From the NCBI GenBank assembly GCA_036172665.1, contig CM069871.1, forward strand, positions 57,968,713 to 58,032,712: DNA of 64,000 nucleotides. The letters are read 5' to 3'. Of this stretch, positions 22,357 through 34,985 are shown piece by piece. The notes under the pieces are model-generated. The model did not search any database. It saw only the letters and a program-made list of their open reading frames with translations, and was not told the DNA's origin. Numbering within the stretch: the stretch's first letter is position 1; the number at the start of each line of letters is the position of its first letter. Origin of the DNA: Prosopocoilus inquinatus (Eukaryota; Arthropoda; Insecta; Coleoptera; Lucanidae). A program made the position numbers and the translations under genes.

Positions 22357-23648
22357 CGTGAGCTGCTGAAAAATTTTCTGGAATCTAGTAGGTCTAGAAT
22401 TGTTAGCGTTTATCAACTGTCATATTTGAAAAATTTGACGTATTTCGCCTATAATTCTATTGACAGTTCCTATCCAAGTGAACTAGTTTTGTTTGTACAG
22501 CATTTGAGAAAAAGCAATTTTGTGTAAACAAGGAAATCTCGCGTGAAAATTTTCGTGCCATGATTTTTTACGATTTCAAATGTGGTCTAACGCCGAAACA
22601 ATGCCTCGATTGGCTTAATTTGGCTTTTGGAGATTAAGCACCATTAAAGAGCAGTGTTTATAATTGGTTTGCCGAATTCCAGCGTGGACGTACCTCTCTC
22701 AGTGACAAATTTCGTGAAGGTCGTCCATCATCATCTGTTGTTGCCACTAATGTAGATGCTGTGCGTGAAATGCTTGAGCGAGATCGACATGTGACATACC
22801 GTGAGATTCAAACATCCTTACGCATTGACATGAAAGCAATACACCAGATTTTGCATGATCATTTGAACATACGAAAGCTTTGCAGTCGTTGGATCCCACA
22901 CAATTTAGCAGAAACGCAAAAGCAGGGTCGATTCAAATGGTGCGAAGAAATGCTCAAGAAATTCAATGGAGGTCGTTCAAATTTAGTTTATAATATCGTT
23001 ACTGGTGACGAAACGTGGATCTATTCGTACGAGCCAGAAAGTAAACAACAATCTACCGTTTGGGTATTTCAAAATGAACCAAAACCAACAAAAGTTGTCC
23101 GTTCACGCAGTGCTGCGAAGCAAATGATTGCTTGTTTCTTTGGTTTAACCGGACATGTAGCAACCGTGGCTTTAGAGGATCGAAAACCCGTGAATGCTGA
23201 TTGATATACTACAATTTGTTTGCCGGAAGTCATCGATTAAATAAGAAGAAACAATCGAAATCGACGAATTATTCTCCATCATGACAACGCCAGCTCTCAC
23301 TCAGCCCGTCAAACAGTTGATGTTTTGTCCAACAAAAATGTTCAATTAATGACTCATTATCCATATTCACCTGATTTATCACCTAATGATTTCTTTTTGT
23401 TCCCAAATATCAAAAATAAAATGCGTGGTGAGCGATTTTCGTCGGCTGAAGCAGCGGTTGAAACATTTCGGACTCTGGTTTCTGGGGTAACATCTTTAGA
23501 GTGGAAAACGTGCTTTAGAAATTGGTTCGAGCATATGCAAATGTGTATTGACGTCAAAGGCGAATACTTCGAAACACAATGATACCATTTACCAAATTTC
23601 ATATGCGTCTTTTCATACCGTTACCAGAAACTTTTCCAGCAGCCCACG
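22357..23648 (+). mobile_element. mariner (DD34D) transposon, copy 1, 1,292 bp
   Basis: Bounded by TA (22355-22356 and 23649-23650). The ends are CGTGAGCTGCTGAAAAATTT and, on the other strand, CGTGGGCTGCTGGAAAAGTT, so the terminal inverted repeats are about 28 bp. One transposase gene fills the element. A second copy of the same family and same body length is at 44558-47646. Confidence 0.95.
22530..23582 (+). pseudogene. mariner transposase (inactive)
   Basis: The gene is full length (~350 codons) but broken. The start codon is AAG instead of ATG when compared with copy 2, and three in-frame stops occur: early, after the AFGD block (~22635); at NAD-stop-YTT (~23203); and at EVID-stop-IRR (~23238). 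Domains in order are an N-terminal paired-type helix-turn-helix (SREN...LSDKFREGRPS), the WVPHxL-type block (SRWIPHNLAE), then catalytic D1 in GDETWIYSYEP, D2 in LHHDNASSH and D3 in SPDLSPNDFF. Thirty-four residues separate D2 and D3, so this is DD34D. The protein would cut and paste the element at TA sites. The subfamily could be cecropia- or mellifera-like; I cannot decide by eye. Confidence 0.95.
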
Positions 23649-23650
23649 TA

Positions 23651-25790
23651 TTAACACAGTGTAGGTCAGATTGGCTTATATTGTAATTTCACAACCGAGA
23701 TTAAATTGGATTGCTTCAAATTCATTCTTGTTACCTATATGTGCAGGTAATTAGCAAGGTTTACACCGTGACGAAAGATTTCGGTGTCGTCGGCCAGCTG
23801 TAATGGAACGGTTCGGGGTTCTTTTCAAACCAACGCGATAATTAAGTCAAAAGGGCGCCACTCACCTTTTTTGGGATCGCGGAAAATACTAAGAAAAACG
23901 CGGCACGTCCAAAGTTTGTCAAATAAAATTTGATCCAACAAATAAACAAGGTTACACAATCCAAAAATTGTCAAAATGAAACCCAATAGTAACGACAAGG
24001 AAAACTCAGTTTGCGTCTGAGGGGCCGCAAAAATTAAAAAGAAGGGGGAAGCACTCAAATTGCACTAAAACAAACTTATTCGGATCCGAAAAGAACAAAG
24101 CTATTTACTCTACTCTGAACCCGGCTCTAGGCCGTAACCTTCATTTCGACCTTGCTGAGGGAGATGCACTCAAACGAGATGCCAAACACAAACACAAGTG
24201 GTTTACTCGATTTACAAATCTAAACCGACTCAATTGCTAGCACAGTTCAGAGAGCCAGAAAAAAGAACCAACAGAAAAGAAAGGAGGTCGAAAATGGTAA
24301 GCCAATCCGGTGAATTGTGACATCAATTTTATCCAATGAAAATTAAATATCAAGGGTCACGGGCGTGTCCACGAAACGAACGCAATATATTGCAACTTGT
24401 TAACAGCGGGGAACAAAAAAAGAAAACCCGCCGATCTGGCGTCAACCTGGAATAATTTAAAATCATAAACTTCCTTGCGATTATGTGAGAATCAAACAAG
24501 TGCATTTCTGAGTCGTAATGCGTTTTCAGAAATATATATTAAAAAAAAACTAAACGAATAAAAGCGTCCAGGTAATTTTGTCAGGCTAATTACTTTCGTC
24601 CCGGGCTCGGAGCACCGCAAAAACGTTTCGCTTAGCTCGAGCGTAGCGGCACAACCTTTCCGGCGTAATAAAATAGCCCGTCGATAAAAGAATGATGTAA
24701 CTCCGGAAAATTTTACTATACAGGGGTCCCAACACAATAAAATGGTTTGAAACTGTAACTGTTCAATACATGAACACATTTTTTATTTTTAAACTAATAT
24801 TTTGGCATGAAACATATTACAAAGGCAATTTAGAAATGCCGTTTCATTTTACCTCCGCTTAATACTCAGAAGTTTTTAATTTAAATTTGTATACCTAAAA
24901 TCATGAATCACGTAACATTTAACCTTCTAAGAAAGGTATCTCAGATTTGCCCCATCGGAAATAATATAAAATAATTACTTAACTCAGAACCACCAGTGTC
25001 CCTAAATATCTGTCGCGGACTGCACAACCACGCGCCGGTTGCCGACAAAGATATTTTTGTATAATTTATTATTAGTAATTGTTATTAAGTGTGTACGTAG
25101 TTTAATAAATTGTGTAAAATAAATGTCTTTGTTTCAAAATAACTCTCACCGATAAACTTATAAACTATATCTATACGGTGTAAAAATCGTGGATGGTGAA
25201 CTTAGTAATTTGGTCGCAACATATAATTAGACCTAATTACGCTATAATTAAAGAGTAACAGTCTTTCGATTTTTCTAATATGGAAGTTTCGAAGCAAGCA
25301 AAAACATTTTTTCCATATGTTAAATAAATCTGGGCACACACTGTATAATATAGTGTAAGTAAGAAAGAGACACAAGCTAACAAGTAGCTAAATCCAAAGT
25401 CACTAACTTGGAAGGAGTCTAAAGATACAAATATCTCTATTCGAGCTTATAATAAGAGAAAAGAGAACTGGGCTTAATGGTACCGAATACATTCCCGCGT
25501 TATATTACGCCAGCATTTTCCAAACTTTTAGGTTTCGCGGCCTCCTTTTGAGTTGTGTTATGATTCACGCCCCCCCCCCCCCCCCCCCTATTTCCTGTCG
25601 AATGTCGAACTTGAACTTAAACAATGATCCAGACATCCTTACATTTCATAACTAACAGTAAGAGCACATTTGTTTTATTGAAGCTTATTTGCATATCCTG
25701 AAATGAATTAATACTTTTTTTTTTAATTGAACATGGGAATATTTACACTGTATGTTCAAAGTAAAAAAAAAAACTCACATAGCTATATGT
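23651..25790. other. No gene seen
   Basis: About 2.1 kb without recognisable coding or repeat families. A 19-nt C-run sits at 25570-25588. The stretch 24120-24240 is somewhat GC-richer but no frame or splice pattern could be supported. Confidence 0.45.
25570..25588 (+). repeat. Poly-C tract (19 nt)
   Basis: An uninterrupted run of 19 C residues. Long C-runs are also seen at 14672-14692 and 14783-14800 inside the Transib-like element. Confidence 0.9.
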
Positions 25791-25791
25791 G

Positions 25792-26020
25792 CAGTCGCGA
25801 GTATTAAATTTTGGTCGTCGCTGTCAAACTAAATGTCAGTTTCAATTCCACAAATTAGAAATTTTCATTGTATTTTACCAAGAAAGTATCAAAATAAATG
25901 AAATGTTTAAGAGACTATTCCAAACATTCAAAATTAAGACACAAATCTCCTTAGTTTTATGCGGTTCGGTGCCAACCTTTGACAAAATTAATGACGACAA
26001 AAATTTATTGCTGGCGACTG
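25792..26020. mobile_element. MITE of the CAGTCGCGA family, copy b (229 bp)
   Basis: The ends are CAGTCGCGAGTATTAAATTT and, on the other strand, CAGTCGCCAGCAATAAATTT, with similarity running inward through GGTCGTC to TGTCAA. It is related to the MITE at 4003-4248 over its whole length. The right flank is TA; the left flank is TG, so the duplication has decayed by one base. Open frames on both strands across it are by-products of the inverted repeats. Confidence 0.8.
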
Positions 26021-27803
26021 TATGTAATCTCTTATAAAAAATAACGTGATAAACTAGTTGCAATTTGCGTTCAGTTCTTTTATATTTATTTTGCTGCGCC
26101 CCCCACTGTTTGGGAAACGCTGTATTACGCTCGCTTTCGCTGGGGCTCTGATCACGTCTTAGACAAAAGATGTACAGCGTTATGGGTTCAAGGTGTGCAA
26201 TGTGCTCTCTCTCAAAGTCAAGCTCCTACTTTGCCTCCTGAGTTCTCGATCCGATCCAAGTTCCAAATAATAAGCGACATCATAAAAACATATGAATTAA
26301 CTTATGGAAATTACCAAAGATTAATCGAAACCAAATTAACTCACTCCGTCTCGTCTATCTCATGGTAAACAACAGTAACTGTAGACGCAAATGGCATGCA
26401 ATATTAACGAAACCAAATCCACCCGAACGGAGTTTCCAAAGAAAATCGATGGTACAATGTGGTCTAGACAAAATTCTCACAATAGCATAGCGTAACTCAA
26501 TCCAAAACGAAGAATCAACTGAAACGATTCTAAAATACACGGAAACACAAACAACACAACAGAAAAAAAATATTAATTTCAAACGAAATCAACAACAATC
26601 TAAAGTTGACCATTGGCGGATCTGTCATCAGTTTCACAATAATCGAAGCATGTACTACGCCCGCTAAAAAAATCTGGGACGTGTAAAATGTCCTACTGTA
26701 AATATAACGACATGTTTTTACATTCCCGTAGAAACAAGCTTTCAATAGCAAGGCGTATGGCTTAAAGCTGCATTCAAACTAATAAAATAACTCAAGAGTG
26801 CATGCAGGAGTTGTCCCAGATTTTTGGGGCGGCCATAGTACCTAAATATCATTGACGTGAAGTGCCCAAAGCAACGGTAAATATCAGATAAAATATTCGG
26901 CGTGAAGCTCCCAAAGCAACGTTAAATACGTTGTGTCCTGTTTACCTTTTTTATCAACCTATAAAGGGTTATACAGGTGCGAACGGCACTCAGCCTTTTA
27001 TGGGAGAGCAAAAGTCGAGGATTCAATAAATTAAATATTCCAATATGAAGCTGAACAAAACAGAAGTTATATTTTAACATAAATTTTGAAATTTGAGCGC
27101 CACCAAATTTTTTATTATTATTAATAAAGGGATAACAAAAGAGCAAACAAAAGAAAAATTGGAAACCCACCAAAAATGCAAAAATGTTGAATTGAAACGA
27201 AATAAATACAAGAACGTCCAAAAATATAGAAATATATTTAATAAAGTTGTTAAACCAAAACAATGGGTGATAAATGTGCAATTTAGATTATTTAAGTAAG
27301 AAATTTGTAGTTGCATTAAATTTGATAATAAATATGACTGAATACGTTATTATAAATTGACAGTTTGATAAGTTGCACGATATTGAATTCAATTTCGTTT
27401 CACATTGATAATACATAGAAATACTTTTCTTTAAATGGTAGCCCTAAAGGCAAATTAATTCTCAACTGAGTAATTAAATATTAAAAGGCCAAAATATTAT
27501 TAATTATGTTAAATATAAATTATTAGTAAACATATGAATTATTAGGTAAACAAAGTACGTTAACTAAATCGTAACAAAACTTTATAATAGTAAGTAGATT
27601 AATATTAACCCAAGAAAAATTGTTATGTAAATATTTAAGATATTTTATGTGTGATGAAATCCTGAAGGGTATTGAATAAATTTATTTACTTAGAAAGAAT
27701 GGTTTTGAAGAGCGCAAATATATCCGAGTAAAATAAAAGAAGAATTTGACCTGCTACTGTTGATCCACACCAATGCCAGAAGTTCCTGTGTTTTTTTTTT
27801 CAG
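26021..27803. other. No gene seen
   Basis: AT-rich DNA. A short tandem duplication lies at 26850-26930, where AAGTGCCCAAAGCAACGGTAAA and AAGCTCCCAAAGCAACGTTAAA are ~46 bp apart. Open frames at 26920-27320 overlap on both strands and are low-complexity. Confidence 0.45.
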
Positions 27804-27858
27804 CTCATAATAGCCCATACGGCGTTCGAATATGCTTCGTGAAGGAGGCGACAGCAAG
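27804..27858 (+). other. Exon-like segment, 55 nt (candidate host micro-exon)
   Basis: A ten-T pyrimidine tract ends in CAG at 27803 and the segment ends AAG before GTAATG at 27859. One frame is open across it and reads HNSPYGVRICFVKEATA, with two leading and two trailing bases (phase 2 in, 2 out). Base composition is GC-richer than either flank, and C/G-ending codons are used. I do not recognise the peptide. If real, it would place the window inside a host intron-rich gene on the plus strand. Chance is not excluded for a segment this short. Confidence 0.3.
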
Positions 27859-29328
27859 GTAATGATTTCTTCCTATTTCATTGATTGATATGTTATGAAC
27901 GACGGAGGAATTTCAGCACTTGGCCAACGGACGATTTCGACTGAAGTAATTAACTTAAGGAAAGGTAAAACCTCCCTCGGATTTTCCTAAGAAAAATTTC
28001 CATTAGTGCCGTGGCACGAGCTTCCGGTAGCAACACAATGTTTTTGCAAAAATCCAACGAAAAAGGAAGAAATATTGAAATTAACTTACCCCTTTATGTT
28101 TATGGGGAAACAAAAGACATTATTAAACGTGAAATTAACTTGGATGACCAAGAAAATGGTAGTTAAATGTTAATTTTTAAATGAATACTTAAACAACCAC
28201 CATATTGGCTAGGATTCAAAACGGCAACTGCCCCTCGAAGTTTGAAATCGTCGGCCAATCCCACCGCTCAGCTTAATCCGACCAATGAGGTGTGAGAGGG
28301 TAAGTTCAGACACGTAAGGCCGCTTGACGAAGAACTTCGAATGCAGCCCAATAATACAGTATTGCCAATTCTATAAATCAATGTGAACGAAAATAAACAG
28401 ATGAATAAATTACAATGTAAATTGTTGCTACATTCCATTAAAGTGGTAAATGACAAAATCAAAATACAAAGAGACAAACAACATGTAATCATATATGTAA
28501 ACTCGTCAAATAACAACTGTGAAGTTAGTCACACAAAAGTAAACAACATCAGTTTAACCTTAGAATCAATACAATCGATTTAGTGCTGAAGCTTGAAACA
28601 ATGAGAAATTTTGCGAGGAGAATATTTTACGAGGTAAATAGCCATATTAATTTAATCATAATTTAACAATATACTGATGGGATGCTAAAAAAGATACAAC
28701 AGATCCAAGATGCACATTTACAAACATCGTGTCATTTTAAATGTGACAACGTATACAGTAAAATTGACCGGAGTTCGTAGAACGTCGAAAAAGCGTCGTT
28801 CTTTTAAGGCAACTCGTAAGTGTGGTTAAAGGTAGCTCGTCAGCGAGACAAAAAGTTCGAACTGTGACCAAGACAACAGCTTTAGATCAAAACGAAACTT
28901 GTAGCCAAAATGAAAATTTGTATCCAAAGCAAAAAACCTGTGAAGAAAAGAAACTTCGTCAATAGTAATGCGAACGGAAAGAGGAAGCAAGAGTCATATC
29001 TGCCCGGAATATATCTGTCCGGAACTTTACAGACCAGGTCGACACAAGAGTTTTATTCCTATCAGCGCCTAATCATAACCGAAGAAACCTTTCCCCGAAA
29101 GTCTTCACCAAGCACTGGATATATCACCGAACGACTGACTGCTCCCAAGCGCGTTACAGATTAATAAAGTGAAACTAGCCGTACCCCCAAACGTCCGAAA
29201 GGAGGGTTTGCACCAATCTAAACCATCGTAACATCAGCAGGAATCAACGATTATCAACCTGGCGTAAGAAAACCTCAATAGCGTTAAAGGGCGAGGGTGA
29301 GACCAATTTAAACTGTCCGTCGAAATAT
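27859..29328. other. No gene seen; one CpG-richer stretch
   Basis: 28190-28340 is richer in CpG than its surroundings and holds two CCAAT-type motifs (GGCCAATCCC and GACCAATGAGG) followed by GAGGGTAAGTT, a good splice donor. This could be a promoter with a short first exon on the plus strand. There is no supporting coding frame. The remainder is featureless. Confidence 0.35.
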
Positions 29329-29330
29329 TA

Positions 29331-30567
29331 AAGGGTGAACTCAGCAAAATTCGGACACTTAAAAAGGCTATAAAACAGAAACCCATAATATTTTTGAAAA
29401 TAACAAGTATCTATTTTTAAACTACTCAACAGTACCAAAAATTGTAATACATTAAATTATTCTGAATTTGTAGCATATGCTACTCAGCGGACTTTACGTC
29501 GCATAAGTTTTTGCACGATGACCTGATCAACTTTCCGAGATGCCCAAAGCCACTTGTATCGGAACTGTTCGGTGGTTGTGACCGTTGCGCCATTCTTCTT
29601 CAAGATAGTCTTCACAATAGACCAGAATTTTTCAATTGGCCTGAGTTCTGGGCTATTGGATGGGTTAAATTCTTTAGGAACATAATCCACTTCATTATCA
29701 AGATACCATTGGCCCATTACCGTTGAGTAATAACATATTGCCAGATGATCTGGCCAAAATAATTGTTTACTGTCATGTTTATTAAGGAATGGCAGCAGAC
29801 GTTTTTGGAGACATTCTTTGCGGTACATCTCTGACTTTATGGTTCCAGAGGTAATGAAGGGAGCGGTTTTCAAGCCACAGGTGCAGATGGTCTGCCAAAC
29901 AAGAAATTTTTGTGGAAATTTTGCCTTTATTTTACGCTTACAAGCTTCAGGAGCGTCCTTGCGACTGCGGGCTATATAAAAAACCTGACCAGCGATTTTT
30001 TGAAACAGTACGTTTCATCGTTCATAACAATGCATTTGCATGTCGTTAATTTGTTTTGGTTAATCTGTTTGGGCTTTAAAACTTTTTAATCCAGTTCTGG
30101 CTTTAACTTTTGTACATATGTCTGCGATTTTCTTACCTTGACTACAACTTCACGGGATGAAATCTTTGGATTTTTATTCTTCAAGCATATACATATGCTT
30201 GAAGAACCTTCTTGGCCAAGTTATGTTCAGTTCAACCATGTTCACTCCCACTTCCGGACTTTCTTTCAATAGTCAGACGTTCTTTGAAGCGTTTGATGAC
30301 ATCTGCAACCGTAGATTTGGGAACTTTTAAAGTTTTAGCTATCTGACGAACACTAGCGTCTTTATTTTGCAGATGTTCGTGCAGAATCAGTTTTCTTTTT
30401 TCCAATTCCAACGAAACCATTTTGACAACTAATGACACGTGATAATGGTACTGATAGATTTTGTTTTTGTTTATTCTGGCTACCTTGATGTTAGATAGTA
30501 GCTAATATGCAAGGATTGCTAAGATATACACAGTCAAAAGGGTCCGAATTTTGCTGAGTTCACCCTT
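29331..30567 (-). mobile_element. Tc1-like transposon, 1,237 bp
   Basis: The left end AAGGGTGAACTCAGCAAAAT matches the right end read on the other strand (AAAGGGTGAACTCAGCAAAA), about 27 bp of inverted repeat. TA flanks both sides (29329-29330 and 30568-30569). The transposase lies on the minus strand and spans almost the whole element. A 30-bp near-palindrome (30177-30206) lies inside it. Confidence 0.9.
29484..30420 (-). pseudogene. Tc1-like DDE transposase (frameshifted)
   Basis: The start chosen is the ATG at 30418-30420 (MVSLELEKRKLILHEHL), which begins the usual N-terminal helix-turn-helix (ASVRQIAKTLKVPKSTVAD). The frame breaks after ~60 codons. The middle continues in other frames (first catalytic Asp in the MNDET block; AGQVFYIARSRKDAPE). 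The last 129 codons are intact (29484-29873) and hold D2 in FWPDHLAICYYS and the catalytic Glu in ELRPIEKFW. Thirty-eight residues separate them as read. This FWPD...NPPNxPxxRPIE style is that of the DD37E-like Tc1 group of insects; one extra His after the Asp accounts for 38. At least two frameshifts and one stop make it inactive. Confidence 0.85.
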
Positions 30568-30569
30568 TA

Positions 30570-31129
30570 CTTCGCAGAAACTGTGAATATCACGCTCTGA
30601 AAACGCAGAAAAGTGAGGCGGCCACGGAAATACTATGACTGTCTGACCGCGTGGAATAATAATTTCGATCGGCTTTCCCGAAATAGTTGAAATGCGCTGG
30701 CAAACGTTTACCAAGACCCACCCTATCTAAAAATATAATCCCCGAACGATATTATTTATTTAAAACCAAAAAAGGAGTGTCGATACATCGAAAATTTTGC
30801 ACTATTCTATGGCCGGAATATTTTAAAACTGGTGCACAAAAGCGTCCTTTAATTAATTATTCCACCGATGACGAAAATGATAATAAAAACTATTTTACTG
30901 TTTATAAAGCCGACGAGATAGGTGCGGCATGAAGCGCTTATTCACGTACGCCGTTTCCTAAAGTTGTGCCATCGAGAGTAAATGTGAGTCAAATGTAATA
31001 TACAAGTTCTTTCGTGAAAAGGGGTTTTTACACCGTAACAAATCAACGAATCAAAACCTAAACTTATGATACGATTATCAAAAAAAAAAACTCTCGTGTT
31101 GGAAATATTCATGCTGTTCAATTAATCGG
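30570..31129. other. No certain gene
   Basis: Open on both strands over short stretches. The plus frame at 30687-30932 and the minus frame at 30502-30714 have no family I recognise. It may be more of the transposase fossil that follows. Confidence 0.35.
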
Positions 31130-31440
31130 TTTACAAAAGCAGTTAGGATGTTTTTCCTGTAGCACGACAGTTTTGTCAAAAAAAATCGGGCCAATTAATC
31201 GTCTTCGAGAAACAGCAATCCGAGCTTAGACCTTTATTAGATTATTTGTTCTCCACAACTTAAAATTCTGTGAATTGACATGAAACCATGCTTCGTCGGA
31301 ATGGAATGTTCGATTCCTTAAATCGTCGTCTAAATGATGCTGAACTAACGGTAGTACAAAGTTCGTCCCCGGTAATCTGCTTGTAAGAGCTCGCGGAAGA
31401 TGCATTTGGTGTACACAAAATCTGCTAGCCTCCGGTAATC
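31130..31440 (-). pseudogene. Fragment of an IS630/Tc1/mariner-type transposase
   Basis: On the minus strand one frame reads HLDDDLRNRTFHSDEAWFHV, then NSQNFKLWRTNN, then after a stop RRRLIGPIFFDKTV. These resemble the segment around the first catalytic Asp (F-S-D-E-A-x-F), the following N-x-x-x-W block and the IGPxFF strand of insect mariner-like transposases such as the DD41D element at 34.5 kb. The second and third catalytic residues are not present. No inverted repeats could be paired around it. It is too decayed for a family assignment. Confidence 0.45.
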
Positions 31441-34400
31441 ATAAATAATTGAACGCTGAAGAAAGCATTGAGTGAAGTTTTGTCTCAATCAGTAGTCTCT
31501 ACCTCAACGAGACCATGTAAGTAACAACTCTTTATTTATTAACTTAATAAATGTACTCTTTGTTCTGACTGGCCATCCCTAAAAGATAACCGTACAATAT
31601 TAATAAATTCTGCAAATACTATTGGTCTGATTGTATTCGCCGTACTTAAAACTTCAAAAGAGTATTTATTTTTTCGTACCGAAAGAAAAAAAAAACATTT
31701 TTAACTCTACAACATAGGTAAGCGGACAAGTAGTAAAGTGGATAAAAGAAAAATCATCAATAACGTCTGTTATTCGAGAGACGACAATACAAAGCAAGGA
31801 TTTCTATGTTTCCTGTCAACTGTTCAACATCTTTCACGGTGACGATGAGATATGTATTCAGAAAATGTTGTATTTTATTTTATTTCAGCTATTACGATTC
31901 GTGCGTTTTTTTTTTAATACGCACTCATAAACAGTGTTTTTTTTTTCACTGCGGCCACGGGGATTTACACAGTAAAAATTTTGCCTCATGTTAACATATT
32001 GCTACGTTATTGTTATTTTTCGTACAACAATTTTTTTTATAATAACGCATATGAATTTTTGCCAACATGAAACTCTTATAGGTCCAGGGTCCAGGGTTTA
32101 TAACAATCTTTTGGGATCTTTTCTAATTATTATAAATAAAAGGTCAATTATAATTTTGAATGAAATTCAGAACAAATTAAAATCGTATATTTTCTTCTAT
32201 TGGTTTATTTAACAAATTTTTGATTTTGGAACAATAAATGAAATGTATTTCTTTATTTTAAACGGGTTATAACAAACTAAGTTCCTACAATGGAGTTATT
32301 AATTGTTTGATATTTATTTTTGCGATACTGATACGCCAGCTTTCCTTTAAATGTTTAATATTCATCTTGATATTTAACGTTGAATTTATTTGAACAATCC
32401 TTTATTAAATTGATTAATGACCTAAATAATTCCCGACGTTATGTTAATATTTTTGTTCATCTTACAGCTTTTGTCCCATCTGCACTTTATTATTAATGTA
32501 CACGCGCGCAATCGTTCATAAATTTAATTCAATAATAATCTTGACACCATACATCCGATTTTTATTGACTTTTTCGAAAACACCCGACGCAGATGTTTGT
32601 TGGTATTTTGGCGACTTCCTGGGAAAATCGCTCCATCTCCTTATATAGATCATACAAGAAAAACGCCTCCCTCTCGTTTTCTGACTATCCTTAGAGCGTG
32701 TCATTCCCAATTTCTAGTAAACACTTTTTTGCTAAATGAGTTTTATTGCTTCTCACAAAAAAGCTACTTCCTTATTACTGTTGCTACCGACTTATGAAAT
32801 GTTTTACAATGTTCCTAAATAAATTCTCTTCACAGATATCAAACAATAATCTCCGTATATATTTTGTTTTGTTACCACGAATGTGTTTCTTGTTGTCGTG
32901 ATGCTTGAAGACTTCTTGGCCGAAGATGACTATTTTGGGTTACGATGTGTTCACCTTTTGCTAGGCTTAAGAGATGCCTTTATATCAGCAAAGTCCTGCA
33001 GTCCTTTGTCACATTGTAGAAGCTTCAAGACTGACTTTAGGTTGCGGTTCAATGTGTTTTGTCGTAACCCATATCATTTATTTCATTGAACAAAATTTGT
33101 GTTTTAGTGTAAGCACTATTTGAGGCGAAATACCTTGGAATTCTTCCTTGATACACAAAAATTACACTAACTTTAAACAAAATTCTGATACGATATCGTA
33201 ATAATACATCCCAAAAATATAAGTAAAACTTATTTAACATAATCAAAATTAAACCTTCAACTAAAATAACATAGCAATACGTTTTGCACAAGATTTTAAA
33301 CAATTTTCAGTTTTTAATAATCAATTACACATTTTATTAACAATTACATATTACCAGAATAATAGATGCGTAATTAATTTAATTACGTTGGAAATATTAA
33401 TGAGCAAATGTTAATCGAGTAGGTCAAAGACAGAAATTAATTTGTCACACAGACGTTTTTAGGACTAATTTCTTTTTGATATTGACCTCCTCGATTAATA
33501 TTTTCTCATTAATTACTTCAACTCTTAATATTAAAAGAATTAAATTAATGGCGCACACGTTATTCTTATTCGTATTCTCGATTATCAGAAACTGAAATTT
33601 GCTCAATTTTTTTTAACAGAACAAAAGTTAAACTTGAGGGAAAATTGAAAGCTTTTCCTTGAAATTGTTTTGTTAGTAACACCGAAAAATTTTTATTGCT
33701 TCGTTTAATAAATAAATATTCACACAATGAATACATCAGCATCACTCGTGACAGAGGCACAACAAACAAATTGTTATCTTCCTTTTGTGAAGGAGACAAC
33801 CGCATGTTCACGTTTTGCTTTTGTTGGTGTTACCTGCATGCATGCCATATACAGGAGGGTGAGAATGTATATTATAAATTATTTACGGTTGACAGGGCAG
33901 ACATTTGTTTTATTCACGTTACGAGTCATAGAAGACGTGGTCCTGTCGTCTGGAAGCCGCGAATAATTGTTTTTATTTGTCTCTCCGGCCGTACTATACC
34001 GTAAATGAATTATTCAGTAACGCAGCATGTTTATTTTATAACTTTTATAAACAGCGCTTTCCGTTTTACATTTATGCGCTTTGTTTCTTGTCAGGAATTG
34101 TATGTATGTACTATGATCTTCAGCTTAAACGATACCCCTGCATGCGAACCACACCCTTAAGAACATTCGGCGTGAGGGCTGCGAAACTGTCAAATGGTAT
34201 AATTTCAGTTGAGTACCTACTACAAAAAAAAAAAAATTATAAAAACCTAGTTATATATTAAAAAAATAACTTGATTGCAGAAAATTTTGCACGAAAAATA
34301 AATAACAAGTTTTCAAAGCAAAAATTAAATCTAAGATAACTGTTTCTGTAAGACGCAAATTAAACAGGGCTAGGAATAAAAACTCTTCTTACAAAAAGAA

Positions 34401-34524
34401 ATCAATTTTTTTTATTTTACTGACCACAACAAATCCACTAAAACTAACAAGCCTATATTTTTTTTCAGCCAAGTCGATCAAATTAGAAGGCATCCTTCTC
34501 AGTGTAAAATGTCCGTATAAAACA
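31441..34524. other. No gene seen
   Basis: About 3 kb of AT-rich DNA. Several open frames of 60-100 codons overlap on both strands without recognisable domains. The only structured feature found is the palindrome at 33365-33540. Confidence 0.45.
33365..33540. repeat. Imperfect palindrome of ~175 bp
   Basis: The left arm contains TTAATGAGCAAATGTTAATC then GAGTAGGTCAA, and the right arm on the other strand TTAATGAGAAAATATTAATC then GAGGAGGTCAA. Similarity extends outwards (GTAATTAAT on one side, AAGTAATTAAT on the other). The central ~45 bp is unpaired. It may be a small fold-back MITE; no target duplication could be fixed. Confidence 0.65.
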
Positions 34525-34528
34525 TATA

Positions 34529-34882
34529 CAGCGTGGAAACTAAGTAGCGGATAAAATCCATAACTCCGTTAATATTTGTAATAAAGCAAAAATCTAAAAG
34601 GGGTATAGCGATTCAAATTACAGCGCATAAGAAGAAGTATATTTTGAGATATTTTCATGAATTTTTTTAAGTTATGACGTCATCAAGATTTTTTTTAAAT
34701 GACAACCTATATTTTTTATTTTTGATTTCGGTGGGTTTTTTTTAACCTACTTTCAACAGTATAAAATTTTGAATCGATTACATAACAAAAAATGCAAGAA
34801 AAACGGCCATAAAAGTTTAATTGTAAAGTTGAAGAAATTAACAGAATATCTAGTTAGCTAGGTGTAAAACAAACAAAATTTG
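34529..34882 (+). repeat. Left long terminal inverted repeat of the DD41D element
   Basis: Pairs with 36098-36478. Both arms contain TAACGGAGTTATGG-type, GCGCATAAGAAGAAGTATAT, TGACGTCATAACTT-type and ACGGCCATAAAAGTTTAAT blocks in mirrored order. Such long arms may carry extra transposase-binding sites. Confidence 0.9.
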
Positions 34883-34985
34883 TTTGATTGACAAGAACTT
34901 GTAAATACCTATCACAATAAAGTGAGTATTTTTATTCCCTGTGGATAGTAGGAGTTACACTAATTATTAAAAACCTTTTACCAAA

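Noticed and set aside
26922..27316. Overlapping minus-strand frames of 80 and 119 codons rich in F, I and L
   Set aside because: Two frames are open over the same AT-rich stretch and a plus frame is open too, which indicates composition rather than a gene.
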